Source: Penaeus vannamei (taxonomy: Eukaryota; Arthropoda; Malacostraca; Decapoda; Penaeidae). From it: a stretch of 10,000 nt of DNA. Positions 1-8,853 of this stretch are shown here, one piece after another. The notes beneath the pieces were generated by a model. The model saw only the letters and a list, made by a program, of their open reading frames with translations, had not been told where the DNA came from and searched no databases. The stretch spans positions 10,458,180 to 10,468,179 of the forward strand of contig NC_091567.1 of NCBI RefSeq assembly GCF_042767895.1, given 5' to 3'. Position numbers and translations under genes: made by a program. Position 1 is the first letter of the stretch, and each line of letters opens with the position of its first letter.

Positions 1-60
1 ATCATTATTAGCATCACCATTATCATTGCCATCACCCTTATCATTATCATGATCATAAAT
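1..60. repeat. Degenerate ATT/ATC trinucleotide repeat, left edge
   Basis: The first 60 bases are made mostly of ATC, ATT and ACC triplets on the plus strand. This is the right end of an imperfect trinucleotide microsatellite that continues beyond the window. It resembles the arrays at 826-1050 and 1637-1890 in both unit and strand. Confidence 0.8.
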
Positions 61-236
61 GAATATTCTACCAAACGTGTACATCATTTTCTGAGGGGGG
101 GGGTGTAGGCCATTATCATATCATTTAAAAGTACAATTACTAGAGAATATATATTTGCTAAATACATTTTGTACATTTAAAATGTCGTATCATTGCTCAA
201 AGGACTGTAACCCTAGAGGACCGACTTGAGTGCAAC

Positions 237-242
237 CACGTG
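237..242. promoter_or_regulatory. Palindromic E-box CACGTG
   Basis: A perfect CACGTG hexamer lies in locally less AT-rich sequence. This is the class of site bound by bHLH factors such as Myc/Max and CLOCK/CYCLE. A six-base motif is expected by chance about once or twice per 10 kb, and no promoter is visible nearby, so function is unproven. Confidence 0.15.
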
Positions 243-589
243 ACTCGTTCGACGAATACAGACTCGTGCACGGATATCAGTCGTCCATCAGTCTCCATCC
301 GCTTTCAATGGCCTGCAGGGGCTGTCCTTCATTCATCCACTTTATGTTCTTAATTGTTACTCGCCATATAGGCAATCTACATACATCATAAAAAATACGC
401 TTGTTTTTCTAAAACTAACAACGAGCTTGAAAAAACAGTGTTTCTATCCCTAAACCTGTAACCAGATTTTTATCAGAATTTCCTTTTTCTTTCTTGCTTT
501 TTTTTCTTACGTTGGAGTTCCCTGGGACATCACTCTTGTTGCAAGGACTACGCGAGGGCAAAAAGACTGGGAAATGCTGTTATAGAAAT

Positions 590-605
590 GGGTCACAATG
601 GGTCA
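590..605 (+). promoter_or_regulatory. DR4-type direct repeat of GGGTCA half-sites
   Basis: Two identical GGGTCA hexamers (590-595 and 600-605) are separated by the four bases CAAT. This is the DR4 geometry recognised by RXR/USP heterodimers; EcR/USP in arthropods can bind direct repeats of AGGTCA-like half-sites. It also reads as a short tandem duplication of a 10-base unit, so it may have arisen with no regulatory role. No transcription start is evident beside it. Confidence 0.2.
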
Positions 606-825
606 GGACACTAATGAGGCAAATGAAGCTCCTTGCGTAAGCCCGAGGTCTTGCAAGCAGAAACCAGCACCTCCTTCCAAGGAACAAACAACGCTTACGA
701 TTAACCCTCGAGCATTCGTGTCAAACAAAATGGTACATGGTTAGACGCTGCTTGTTAACTAATTGCTTTGGGATATGCTTTTAGTACAAACTGCAATCAA
801 TATAATAGGAAATAAAGGTGTCAAC

Positions 826-1050
826 ATATTACTGCTATTACCACTGTCATTATCATTATCATTATCCTCATTACTTATCATCACAGTCATATCATTATTA
901 TATCATTCATTATTATTGTTATTATTATTATCATTCATCATTATTATTGTTATTATTATTATCAGTATCATATCATTCACCATTACCATTGCTATCATCA
1001 TTACTATTATCATTATCATCATTATTATTATAATAATCATCACCATCACG
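826..1050. repeat. Imperfect ATT/ATC trinucleotide array
   Basis: About 225 bases consist almost wholly of ATT, ATC and ACC triplets on the plus strand, with several changes of phase. The open frames through it encode only runs of I, L, S, Y and H, as expected when triplets lacking stop codons repeat. The many interruptions point to an old array. Confidence 0.9.
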
Positions 1051-1376
1051 TTTGCATATTATGCCTGAAATTATATTCAATGTGACTGCGGAGCTGAAAT
1101 CGACAACTATTTTTTTGAGCCTGGAAAAATCGTATGATTGTGGAATTTAGGTCGCTTCATTTTTATGTAAAATCAGATGAAAACTGACAACATGATTATT
1201 AAAAATCACACACACACAAGGCATCATATTACAAATCTATCAGAATCCTATTCTAGCTCTATCATTAGCATTAGTATTATTAGCATCATCATTCTTGTTA
1301 TCATTTCTCGTTGAGGCAAGTACACTGAAGTAGCTAGACCGTCAGTTTTTGCACATTATCATTTCCACGACCATCC
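1051..1376. other. Unique AT-rich sequence with a short CA run and an ATT/ATC remnant
   Basis: No gene is recognisable. A short CA run lies near 1206-1218. A degenerate trinucleotide patch of ATT/ATC/GCATT units lies at 1258-1310 and looks like a satellite of the neighbouring arrays. Confidence 0.6.
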
Positions 1377-1620
1377 GAGGGGGGAGGTTTAGAAGGAAGG
1401 TAGAAGGGGAAAGGGAAAGAAAAGGGGCAAAAGAAATGGAACTTAAGAAATGGAAGGGAAGGGGACTTAAGAGTAAATGGTGAAGGGGGAAGAAGTAAAG
1501 GAACAAGGGAGAGAAGGAGGTGGGAGAGATTAAGGGGAAAAAAGGAGGGGAATGGGACAGGGCAGATATAGGGCTTAAAATGGAAGGGGAGGAAGGAATC
1601 TCAGAAGATCCAGGAAACTT
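1377..1620 (+). repeat. Degenerate polypurine (GGAA-type) tract
   Basis: The plus strand is dominated by A and G for about 240 bases, with recurring GGAAGG, AAGGGG and AGAAGG words and only scattered T or C. It has no fixed period. A polypurine/polypyrimidine tract of this kind can form triplex DNA if it has mirror symmetry; I see local but not extended mirror symmetry. Confidence 0.75.
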
Positions 1621-1636
1621 CCACGGTCCCGCTAGC

Positions 1637-1943
1637 AGTTATTATTATCTTTATTCTTATCTTTATCCTTTATCATAATCATTGGTATACTCAGTACTGT
1701 TTTTATTAACATAATTTTACTATTACTATTTCCATCATTATTATGAATATTAATATTTATTATTATTATTATTATCATTATTATTATTATTATTATCACA
1801 TTATCTTCATTGTTATCATTTTTATCATTACCATGATCCTCAATCATTATTATCATCATCACTCTCATATCATTACTACCATTACTATCATAATCATAAT
1901 GAAGACGATAATGGTAATGATAATGATTACAACGGTGGTGGTA
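1637..1943. repeat. ATT/ATC array that switches strand at about 1890
   Basis: From 1637 the plus strand carries ATT/ATC triplets, including a nearly pure ATT segment around 1757-1795. After about 1890 the same composition appears inverted, as GATAATG and GGTAATG words up to 1943. The arms can pair imperfectly: TACCATTA at 1877-1884 is complementary to TAATGGTA at 1909-1916. The short His/Ile/Asn-rich frames on either strand are repeat translations. Confidence 0.85.
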
Positions 1944-2761
1944 TGAACTTTGAAGCCTAAATGAGACATCTGGAATAAGATCTCATATGATTTGAGGGAA
2001 GCGAAAGGGAAAATTACCTGGCAAAGTGATTACAAAAGAAAGTTTACTTTAACTAAACTACTGGAAATTTGAACCATAACAGAATGCAAATAAACAACCA
2101 TAGAGAAGACAAGAAGCTGTAAAGAAAACATGTAAACTATATCCTGTAATAATGGTTTTGCATAAAATATATTCCTATCAATTCAGCTAGGCGGAGTTTG
2201 TGATAAAGAGTGACAGCCAGCACAAAGTTTGTAGAGGCAGACGTGAAGTGAATTTAGAAATTTAGAAGTAGAAAAGTGGAGTCAGGTGAATGATAGATAT
2301 GGTGTGAAAGGAGGAAATGACATTTTACATCACATTAAGGGGTGGGACAAGTAAACATGGGAACTGTACTGTTTGTACAAAGTGGTTAATGTCGACTCTT
2401 CATAAAGGAAGATCGGATTCTGTTTTTTCGAGGGGATAAGAGGAAAATTCAGGGGGAGACATAAAAGAGACTAATTCCAATTGACTTGCATGGAGATCCA
2501 ATACCTCACCTTGTAATGGACAGGCACTACACAGCAATCACATGCGGCCACCGGCCATGTGACCCACCCAAGGGACCTTACTTGGGGCAAATTTTCATCA
2601 AAGGGTTTAATGGACAGTTTAATTCAATGGGATTTTCCTTATTCTGAACGTGGTGTTTGGCCAAGGGACGGTCGGCCACAATTCTGAAGTATAATTTTAC
2701 AATGATTTAATGTGCAATGTGAGTAACGGTATTAATTAACATAAACGACAGAAAAGAGGGA
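1944..2761. other. Unique AT-rich sequence without a recognisable gene
   Basis: About 800 bases with stops in all frames at short intervals. The only local structure I can support is the GC-rich stem-loop at 2539-2561. The words CCAAGGGAC and GGCC recur around 2546-2680, which may mark a decayed interspersed repeat, but I cannot identify its family or ends. Confidence 0.6.
2539..2561. other. Short GC-rich imperfect inverted repeat
   Basis: CACAT (2539-2543) pairs with ATGTG (2557-2561) and GGCC (2546-2549) with GGCC (2553-2556). A two-base bulge and a three-base loop ACC separate them. It is not followed by a T-run, and the organism appears eukaryotic, so it is not called a terminator. Confidence 0.4.
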
Positions 2762-2875
2762 AGGTGAGAGAGAGAAAGGGAGGGAGGGAGGGGGAAGGGG
2801 AGGGGAGGGGGAGAGAATGAGAAAGAGAAAGACAGAAAGAGAGAGAGAGAGTTAAAAAGAAAGAGAGAATATTCA
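2762..2875 (+). repeat. GA-rich microsatellite with G-run cluster
   Basis: The tract begins and ends as GA/GAAA repeat. Between 2778 and 2811 it contains seven runs of three to five G separated by one or two A. That core satisfies the canonical four-tract G-quadruplex pattern with one-base loops several times over. The minus-strand Ser/Leu/Phe/Pro frames across it are composition artefacts. Confidence 0.85.
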
Positions 2876-3012
2876 CAAGCACAAGATGTGAAACGATAAA
2901 ACAAATGAAAGCCCAAACTACCATTACAGAGAACGGAATACCCCCATCAAACCCCACATACACAAAAAAATAATGATAATCCCCTTCCTCTTTTTTCTTC
3001 TTTTCTTCTCAG

Positions 3013-3077
3013 CTCTATCTTACTTTGACTCTTTAAGCTCGAAGGAGCACTTTATCGCCATTAAAAGAGCTCCTTAT
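3013..3077 (+). other. Candidate 65-base internal exon (weak)
   Basis: A long polypyrimidine stretch ends in CTCAG (AG at 3011-3012), which fits a 3' splice site. Sixty-five bases later lies GTAAGT (3078-3083), a full match to the intronic part of a 5' splice site. Of the three frames between them, two contain stops and one is open; it encodes a mixed-composition peptide including KEHFIAIKRAPY. This peptide is less biased than the repeat translations around it. I do not recognise a family, and such signal pairs occur by chance in pyrimidine-rich DNA. Confidence 0.15.
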
Positions 3078-3191
3078 GTAAGTCATTCAACTTCTTCATC
3101 TGTTCGCGGCCATTCAGCCAATCCTTCCCCCTCCTCTTCATTTTGTTTTATTGGCGTCTGTTCTCTTTCCTATCTTCCAACTTTACAAGTG

Positions 3192-3199
3192 TGACGTCA
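3192..3199. promoter_or_regulatory. Perfect CRE palindrome TGACGTCA
   Basis: This is the full eight-base cAMP-response element bound by CREB/ATF bZIP dimers. CpG-containing words nearby (CGCG at about 3208 and 3228) make the patch slightly CpG-rich for this window. A second copy lies at 8874-8881. No gene start is visible next to either copy. Confidence 0.2.
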
Positions 3200-3255
3200 G
3201 GGTTTCGCGAGTGAATGCATATGATGCGCGATTACGTGAGCACACCACAAAGTGC

Positions 3256-3390
3256 AAAGAATAAGAAGAAGAACAAGAAGATCAAGAACAAGAAGAATAA
3301 GAGTAACAAGAAGAAGAGAGAAAGAAAAAGAAGGAATCAGTAGAAACAGAAAAAAAAAACTTAAAAGAAGAAGGGAAAGAAAGTGCAGCG
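3256..3390 (+). repeat. Degenerate AAG trinucleotide tract
   Basis: The plus strand repeats AAG/GAA triplets with AAC, ATC and AAT variants, then becomes GAAA-rich. It is an old AAG microsatellite. Its complement gives a spurious Leu/Ser/Phe frame. Confidence 0.8.
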
Positions 3391-3507
3391 TATTATACAA
3401 AAAAGCCTACTAAAAATGCCTGCCCAAGAGCGCCCCTGGAGTGCCTGACTTCAGAAACAAATACAAACATGACCTCAGCGAGAAGGTTCACTGTAACTGC
3501 AAAACAC

Positions 3508-4306
3508 ACTGGAAGGTGAAGTGCGGGTGAAAGGAGGAATAAGACCGAAGGAGGAAAGAGCCGAGAATGAAGAGGATGGAAGGAAGGAGTGGGAAGAGAA
3601 GAGTTCACGAACGATGAAAAGGAAAAATTGGGAGAAGGGAATTGGGAAGAGGTACAGGGAGAAAGAGGAGGGAAGAATAGAATGAGGAGATAGTATAGAC
3701 AAACGCGTGAGAAGAAGGGAATGTGGGAGACATTTAAGAAGAGGAAAAGAGAAAAATGTTAAAGAGGGGACTGACAAAAGGGAGAATGGTTGAGAGAAAA
3801 GGAACTTGTAGATATGCGAGAGTAGGATGGAAGACAAAACGAATAAAAAAGAATAAAAGGAGATAACAATGGGAAAAAGAGGGAAGGAGGGAAGAATGGA
3901 GTCGTGAAGAGAGGAAAAAGGAGACGGGAGGAAAAGGGGGACAGCATTAAGAGGAAAATGGCAGAAAGCGAATAGAAGAGAAAGAAAACGTGAAGATAAG
4001 GAATGAGAGGAGAGATACAAGACTGAAGGTAGAGGAAGAGAGAAGAAAAAAGAAGAGACGATAAACAAGTAGGATAGAAGGGAAAAGGAAGACAGAAAAA
4101 GGGATAGCAAAGAGAAGAAAAGAAGGAGAGATCAGAGAAGGGAAAGGGGAGAGAAGAGGAAGGGAAAAGAGAGCCGAGAAAAGAGCAAAGAACAGAGGAG
4201 GCAGAAGGAAACGAGAAGAAAGGAGCGGGGAAAGAAAAGAAGAAAAGAAGGCGGAGAACAAAGTACAGAGAGGGGAGAAGGGATCGCGGAGGGGGAGGGG
4301 GGGGGG
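3508..4306 (+). repeat. Roughly 800-base degenerate polypurine tract
   Basis: For about 800 bases the plus strand is predominantly A and G, with words such as GAAGG, AGAGG and GGAAAA but no stable period. It ends in a run of ten G (4297-4306). Because TAA, TAG and TGA all need purines, the pyrimidine-rich complement is nearly free of stops. This fully explains two long overlapping minus-strand frames of about 200 codons each, made almost wholly of Ser, Phe, Leu and Pro. Their low complexity, and the fact that more than one frame is open at once, argue against coding. Confidence 0.85.
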
Positions 4307-4678
4307 CAGCTTTGGCCAGCACCGAGCGCCCCGTGAAGGTGTGATCTGCTTGAACCATTTATAATTCAGATGAGACAGGGCCTGAACTCAAGGGGTCGTT
4401 AATGCCCACTTTTCATCATTATCCATTCCGTCTATCTCCCCTTTATTCTGCTTGCTTTTCGCCTCCAAAATTCTTGCACTGGGCGCACGACAGGGGATCC
4501 ATTTGCCATAATAGTCGTCGCGTGTTATTGTCATTAAAGAGCAGGCGCGGGGAATCAAGGCATAATTGCATGCCGCCATTCGGGACCTCTTGCTCTCTTG
4601 CTGTTGCTCTTGCGCGCTCTCTTTCTCTCCTCTTTTCTTTTGTCTATCGTGAGCAGTCACACGTACGAGGACAGAGAC
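4307..4678. other. Unique sequence of mixed composition
   Basis: This 370-base segment is more balanced in base content than its neighbours and includes a CT-rich part (4588-4642). Open frames enter it from both strands: a plus frame from 4402 and a minus frame ending at 4388. Neither product is recognisable, and both owe much of their length to the adjacent microsatellite. I see no promoter or RNA gene. Confidence 0.5.
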
Positions 4679-4684
4679 CATGTG

Positions 4685-4704
4685 CATATATGTATACATA
4701 TATG
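4685..4704. repeat. Perfect 20-base AT-rich palindrome
   Basis: Reading outward from the centre at 4694/4695, every base pairs with its partner. The half-site is CATATATGTA. It sits inside a 29-base alternating purine-pyrimidine stretch (4679-4707) just upstream of the TA/GT array, so it may be a decayed part of that array. It could extrude as a small cruciform. Confidence 0.8.
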
Positions 4705-4727
4705 TATTTATTTATACATTTATATAC

Positions 4728-5617
<890 letters not shown>

Positions 5618-5633
5618 CAGGGCAACTTCAACT

Positions 5634-5748
5634 GATCGGCGACACCGCGACCGAATGAACAAACCCTCTCCTTGAACAAATACGCGGCGCGGCGGTCGAG
5701 GCGTATCAGCATCATCTCCCGCGGCCGAAAGAGGCGAGGCGCTCCGGC
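5634..5748. other. Short CpG-rich patch
   Basis: About 115 bases hold some 18 CpG dinucleotides, including clustered GCGGCGCGGCGG and CCGCGG words, in a window that is otherwise CpG-poor. Such a patch could be an unmethylated promoter fragment, part of an exon or a GC-rich repeat remnant. Both strands have open frames across it, but none gives a recognisable protein and no clear TATA box or initiator accompanies it. Confidence 0.5.
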
Positions 5749-5792
5749 AGGTGTGTTTGTGCTGTATATGGATGCAGGCACGCTTAGGTGAC

Positions 5793-5975
5793 GTATGCGT
5801 GTATGTATGTATGTATGTACGTATGTATTCAAGTATGTAAATGTGTATGTATGCATGTATGTCCGTATGTATGTATGTATGTATGTGCATGTATGTACGC
5901 ATGTGTATGTATGTACGCATGTGCATGTACGCATCCGTATGAGTATCTGTATGTGTGTATGTGTATATACTTACA
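5793..5975 (+). repeat. Degenerate ATGT (GTAT) tetranucleotide array
   Basis: ATGT tetramers predominate, with pure runs near 5800-5818 and 5866-5886 and frequent CpG-bearing variants (ACGT, CCGT, ACGC). A longer unit, ATGTACGCATGTG, occurs at 5893-5905 and 5911-5923, with a partial copy at 5925-5937, showing local higher-order duplication. The Cys/Met/Tyr/Val frames are artefacts. Confidence 0.9.
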
Positions 5976-6476
5976 TGCACACGTTTATATGTACAATTAA
6001 ATGAAAACTGAAGGGAAAATTACGAAGGCTAACAAAAATACAAATTCACAAGCGCCATTCCCCTTTTCTCTGCCTTGCACATACTTCTCCCTTGCTTTGC
6101 TTCTTCGTTCTTGCCTCATTATCAAAAGAATACAAAGGGAATAAAGCAATAAATATTCACAGAACTCGCCATCAGACACGTACATCAGAATCTAATCATA
6201 GGTATTCAATCTGACATTAATGTTCTTCGACTATTTTTTCATCGGCCTGTCAGATGCACAGCGACCAAATGAGGCCCTGAAGTGCTGAAGGAGCAATCGA
6301 AAACGGTCATGAATATTCGATTGCATGAAATAGCCTGCAGGATGAAGTCCACATTTCTAGTAATACTGATTACCGAGAATTTCCAAGTCGCAGTTATTTT
6401 CTTTATTTCTAAATTTATATATCATGTATTATTTACGATCATATATTCATCTATTTTTATCTTCATTTTTTTACAG

Positions 6477-6638
6477 AACGCGATATGAAAGTGAATGAAA
6501 TCAGATATTACTCAGAGAGTTAAGTACTTTATCTCCATAATCTGATCGCTTTTCGAGAACTATGATATTTATACTTTGACTGCAGATAACATGATGAACA
6601 AATGAAACGCACTTTCGTTCAGCTTGAAACCAAATAAA
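6477..6638 (+). other. Candidate terminal exon with poly(A) word (weak)
   Basis: A T-rich stretch ends in TTTTTTTACAG (AG at 6475-6476), a strong-looking 3' splice site. One of the three downstream frames reads about fourteen codons, including RDMKVNEIRYYSES, before a TAA. An AATAAA word lies at 6633-6638, and that order fits a last exon with its 3' UTR. All elements are short and AT-rich, where such words are common, so this is only a lead. Confidence 0.12.
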
Positions 6639-6732
6639 AAAGTGAAACTACATGAAATGAATGTGAGAAATTATTTTACCGGCTGCTTTTTATAGATCAA
6701 AAACTAAACTAAACTGACAAGTACCAACTCTC

Positions 6733-6748
6733 TAGATATATATATCTA
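6733..6748. repeat. Perfect 16-base palindrome
   Basis: The half-site TAGATATA is followed immediately by its reverse complement. It is an AT-rich self-complementary word that probably arose from a short AT run. No flanking terminal repeats or target duplications suggest a mobile element. Confidence 0.6.
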
Positions 6749-7684
6749 TTGTGAGAAAATTAAATCCAATTATTTTCAAAGTATCCCTTCATGTATCTGA
6801 CAGATGAAGAGATAGTCTGACTGACAGGTCATTGGCCCTAAAAAAAAGGGAATTCTCCAGCGCTGGCACCTGACATCTTGCTCGAGGGGGTCAGGGAGAG
6901 ATTGATGTTAAAATACCTTCTTCTTTTTACGAAATCGATACCGCAAGTTATACGGGCTCAGCATCATTGATTCGCCTTCCAACAGTTACAATATTCAGAG
7001 CCTGTTCAGAGCGTGACATGAGGGTCCCAGAGAGCAAGGAAAACCGGCGTACATGTCTCTTCTGCAAGCGAGGGCAGGGCGGCTGTTGGCTCTTCACCTG
7101 GGAATTCATCCCCAGTTTATAGATTTTCAAAGCATTTTCCCCTTTTCTTTTCTATTCCTCTATTCGAGACAGGCCTCTCTCAGCAACACCTTCCTCCTAA
7201 ACAATGTAACGGAAAAAAAATCCTACACAAAGACGAGGCTCTGTTCACAGTGATATAGATGTAGGCTCTTTAAATTGCCCATCATTTTTTTTTCTTTTTT
7301 AATCTGCCTTTGATGACATACATTACTGACGTTTCACAACAGGTAAAATTATTTCAGCACCATATAATCCACGTATAAATACTCGTGTCCACCGTCATTT
7401 AACAGTGATTTAACTTTTGGGGTTATAAACGTTTATAGCACACGGATTAACTGTATATGTATATATTCATTAACAGTGACATAATTCTTGCCATCAAATC
7501 GCCTGTAATATGACACTCGTAACTCAATCTGTTGCAACGCCTAAGCCCGCAGCTGCAGGGAAAACATCTGGCTCGTGTTTGTACAGACGGACCTTTTTTT
7601 CTTCTTTCTCTTTTTGTTTTTCTTCTTTTTTTGAGAGGAGAACAACGCTCGTGACGCCATCCCTTGCGAATGCCTTAAGCAAAT

Positions 7685-7693
7685 TATATAAAG
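7685..7693 (+). promoter_or_regulatory. TATA-box-like motif upstream of a GC island
   Basis: TATATAAAG matches the TATAWAAR consensus and lies about 60 bases before a GC-rich, CpG-dense patch. A GC box, GGGCGGGG, occurs at 7774-7781. GC boxes normally sit upstream of the TATA box, so the order is odd for a plus-strand promoter. No initiator is obvious at 25-30 bases downstream, and no coding frame follows. Confidence 0.15.
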
Positions 7694-7744
7694 AAGAGCC
7701 AGAGTGACATGTACTTGATCTTGCAATTCTGATCTTATTTGGAG

Positions 7745-7875
7745 ATCTGGCCGGACTGCACAGGCCATCTGGCGGGCGGGGAAGGAGGTGCTCGGGGCCC
7801 CGGCGCTGCGTGGCCGGGCGGCGGAGCAGCAGACGGCGGGGGGTCTCGGCTGCTCGCTGGGACTGCGGGGAGAGG
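7745..7875. other. Short GC-rich, CpG-dense island
   Basis: About 130 bases are very GC-rich, roughly three quarters by eye, with about 15 CpG. They include GGGCGGGG and GGGGCCCC, in sharp contrast to AT-rich sequence on the left and GAT repeat on the right. On the minus strand a pyrimidine-rich lead ends in CCCCGCAG, with its AG opposite 7863-7864, which resembles a 3' splice site. The minus frame after it stays open and encodes an Arg/Pro/Leu-rich stretch of unknown type. It may be a coding or untranslated exon, a small CpG island or a GC-rich repeat; I cannot decide between these. Confidence 0.45.
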
Positions 7876-7986
7876 GTGGTGATGGTGATGGTGATGGTAA
7901 TGATTGATGATGATTGATTAACGATGATGGTGAAGGTGGAAATGATGATCCTGATGTCGATTATGATGGTGACTGATGATGGTGAT

Positions 7987-8018
<32 letters not shown>

Positions 8019-8115
8019 GTGAAGGTGAAATTGGTGATAATGATGATGATAGTTATGATAATGGTGATGGTGGCGATGGTGAAAGCGAAAATGTTGCTGT
8101 TGATGATGGTGGCAC
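7876..8115 (+). repeat. GAT/GGT trinucleotide array with (GAT)10 core
   Basis: Imperfect GAT, GGT and AAT triplets surround a perfect (GAT)10 at 7988-8017. This is the same class as the arrays in the first 2 kb but in opposite orientation. The plus frame gives poly-Met/Val and the minus frame gives poly-His. Confidence 0.9.
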
Positions 8116-8479
8116 TGATAGCTGACAATGTTATAATAAATAGTAACCGAAGACAATGTCATAATATGCAGTAACAGCGATAGTAGCCTAATAACAGCAG
8201 CAGGAACAACAAACGCTACCATAAAAAAATAGAACATAAAATAAAAACAGTGAGCAACCACACAAAAAGTACAGAAAATAAACTGAAAACCGAAATTTAC
8301 GGAGTGGACTTTTAGACCAAAAATGCGAATAGCCATTGGTTTAAACGCATTCTCAATATATATTGGTTGCAAACAAATGTACAACACCCGTGTGCATATA
8401 TATGCATACATAACGAGGTAGCGGTACAAATACGTACATACATATGCATAAACACTCCTTTATACTAGTGTACCCTAGC
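8116..8479. other. Unique AT-rich sequence
   Basis: No gene is recognisable. A 14-base perfect palindrome, TGCATATATATGCA, lies at 8393-8406, and degenerate ACAT/GTAC words follow (8425-8450), hinting at an old ATGT-type repeat. A long minus-strand frame running from 8429 to 7524 crosses this segment; it is discussed under findings. Confidence 0.55.

Positions 8480-8853
<374 letters not shown>

Larger units (their letters stand above)
61..825. other. Unique AT-rich sequence without a recognisable gene
   Basis: This stretch of about 765 bases has no long open frame and no protein or RNA gene that I recognise. It holds a run of nine G (95-103), a CACGTG E-box (237-242), a seven-base direct repeat GACTCGT (242-248 and 261-267), a T/C-rich stretch (480-510) and a direct repeat of nuclear-receptor-like half-sites (590-605). 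Most of it reads as intergenic or intronic sequence. Confidence 0.6.
2876..3255. other. Unique sequence between purine tracts
   Basis: This 380-base segment separates the GA/G-run tract from the AAG tract. It contains a pyrimidine-rich stretch followed by AG (2984-3012), a consensus-like GTAAGT (3078-3083) and a perfect CRE palindrome (3192-3199). A 73-codon frame at 2973-3194 begins with a hydrophobic, signal-peptide-like stretch, but that stretch comes from the pyrimidine tract and I do not recognise the protein. Confidence 0.5.
5996..7740. other. Unique AT-rich sequence without a confirmed gene
   Basis: About 1.75 kb of non-repetitive, mostly AT-rich sequence. The longest frames are 60-70 codons and none is recognisable. 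Local features are a candidate 3' splice site at 6475-6476 with a polyadenylation word at 6633-6638, a 16-base palindrome at 6733-6748, a T-rich stretch near 7287-7302, a T/C-rich stretch at 7591-7631 and a TATA-like motif at 7685-7693. It reads as intergenic or intronic DNA. Confidence 0.55.

Noticed and set aside
763..1068. A hydrophobic Ile/Leu-rich plus-strand frame resembling membrane segments
   Set aside because: Composed of ATT/ATC triplets from a microsatellite; the hydrophobicity is a codon artefact.
2539..2561. Rho-independent terminator
   Set aside because: The hairpin lacks a following T-run, and the window has eukaryotic character.
2973..3194. A 73-codon frame with a signal-peptide-like start, as a small secreted peptide
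   Set aside because: The hydrophobic start is the polypyrimidine tract. There is no cysteine pattern or recognisable mature peptide. The segment is better considered as an intron-exon boundary candidate.
3475..4358. Two overlapping minus-strand frames of about 200 codons each
   Set aside because: They are made almost entirely of Ser, Phe, Leu and Pro and come from a polypyrimidine strand that cannot spell stop codons. Several frames are open at once and there is no domain-like sequence.
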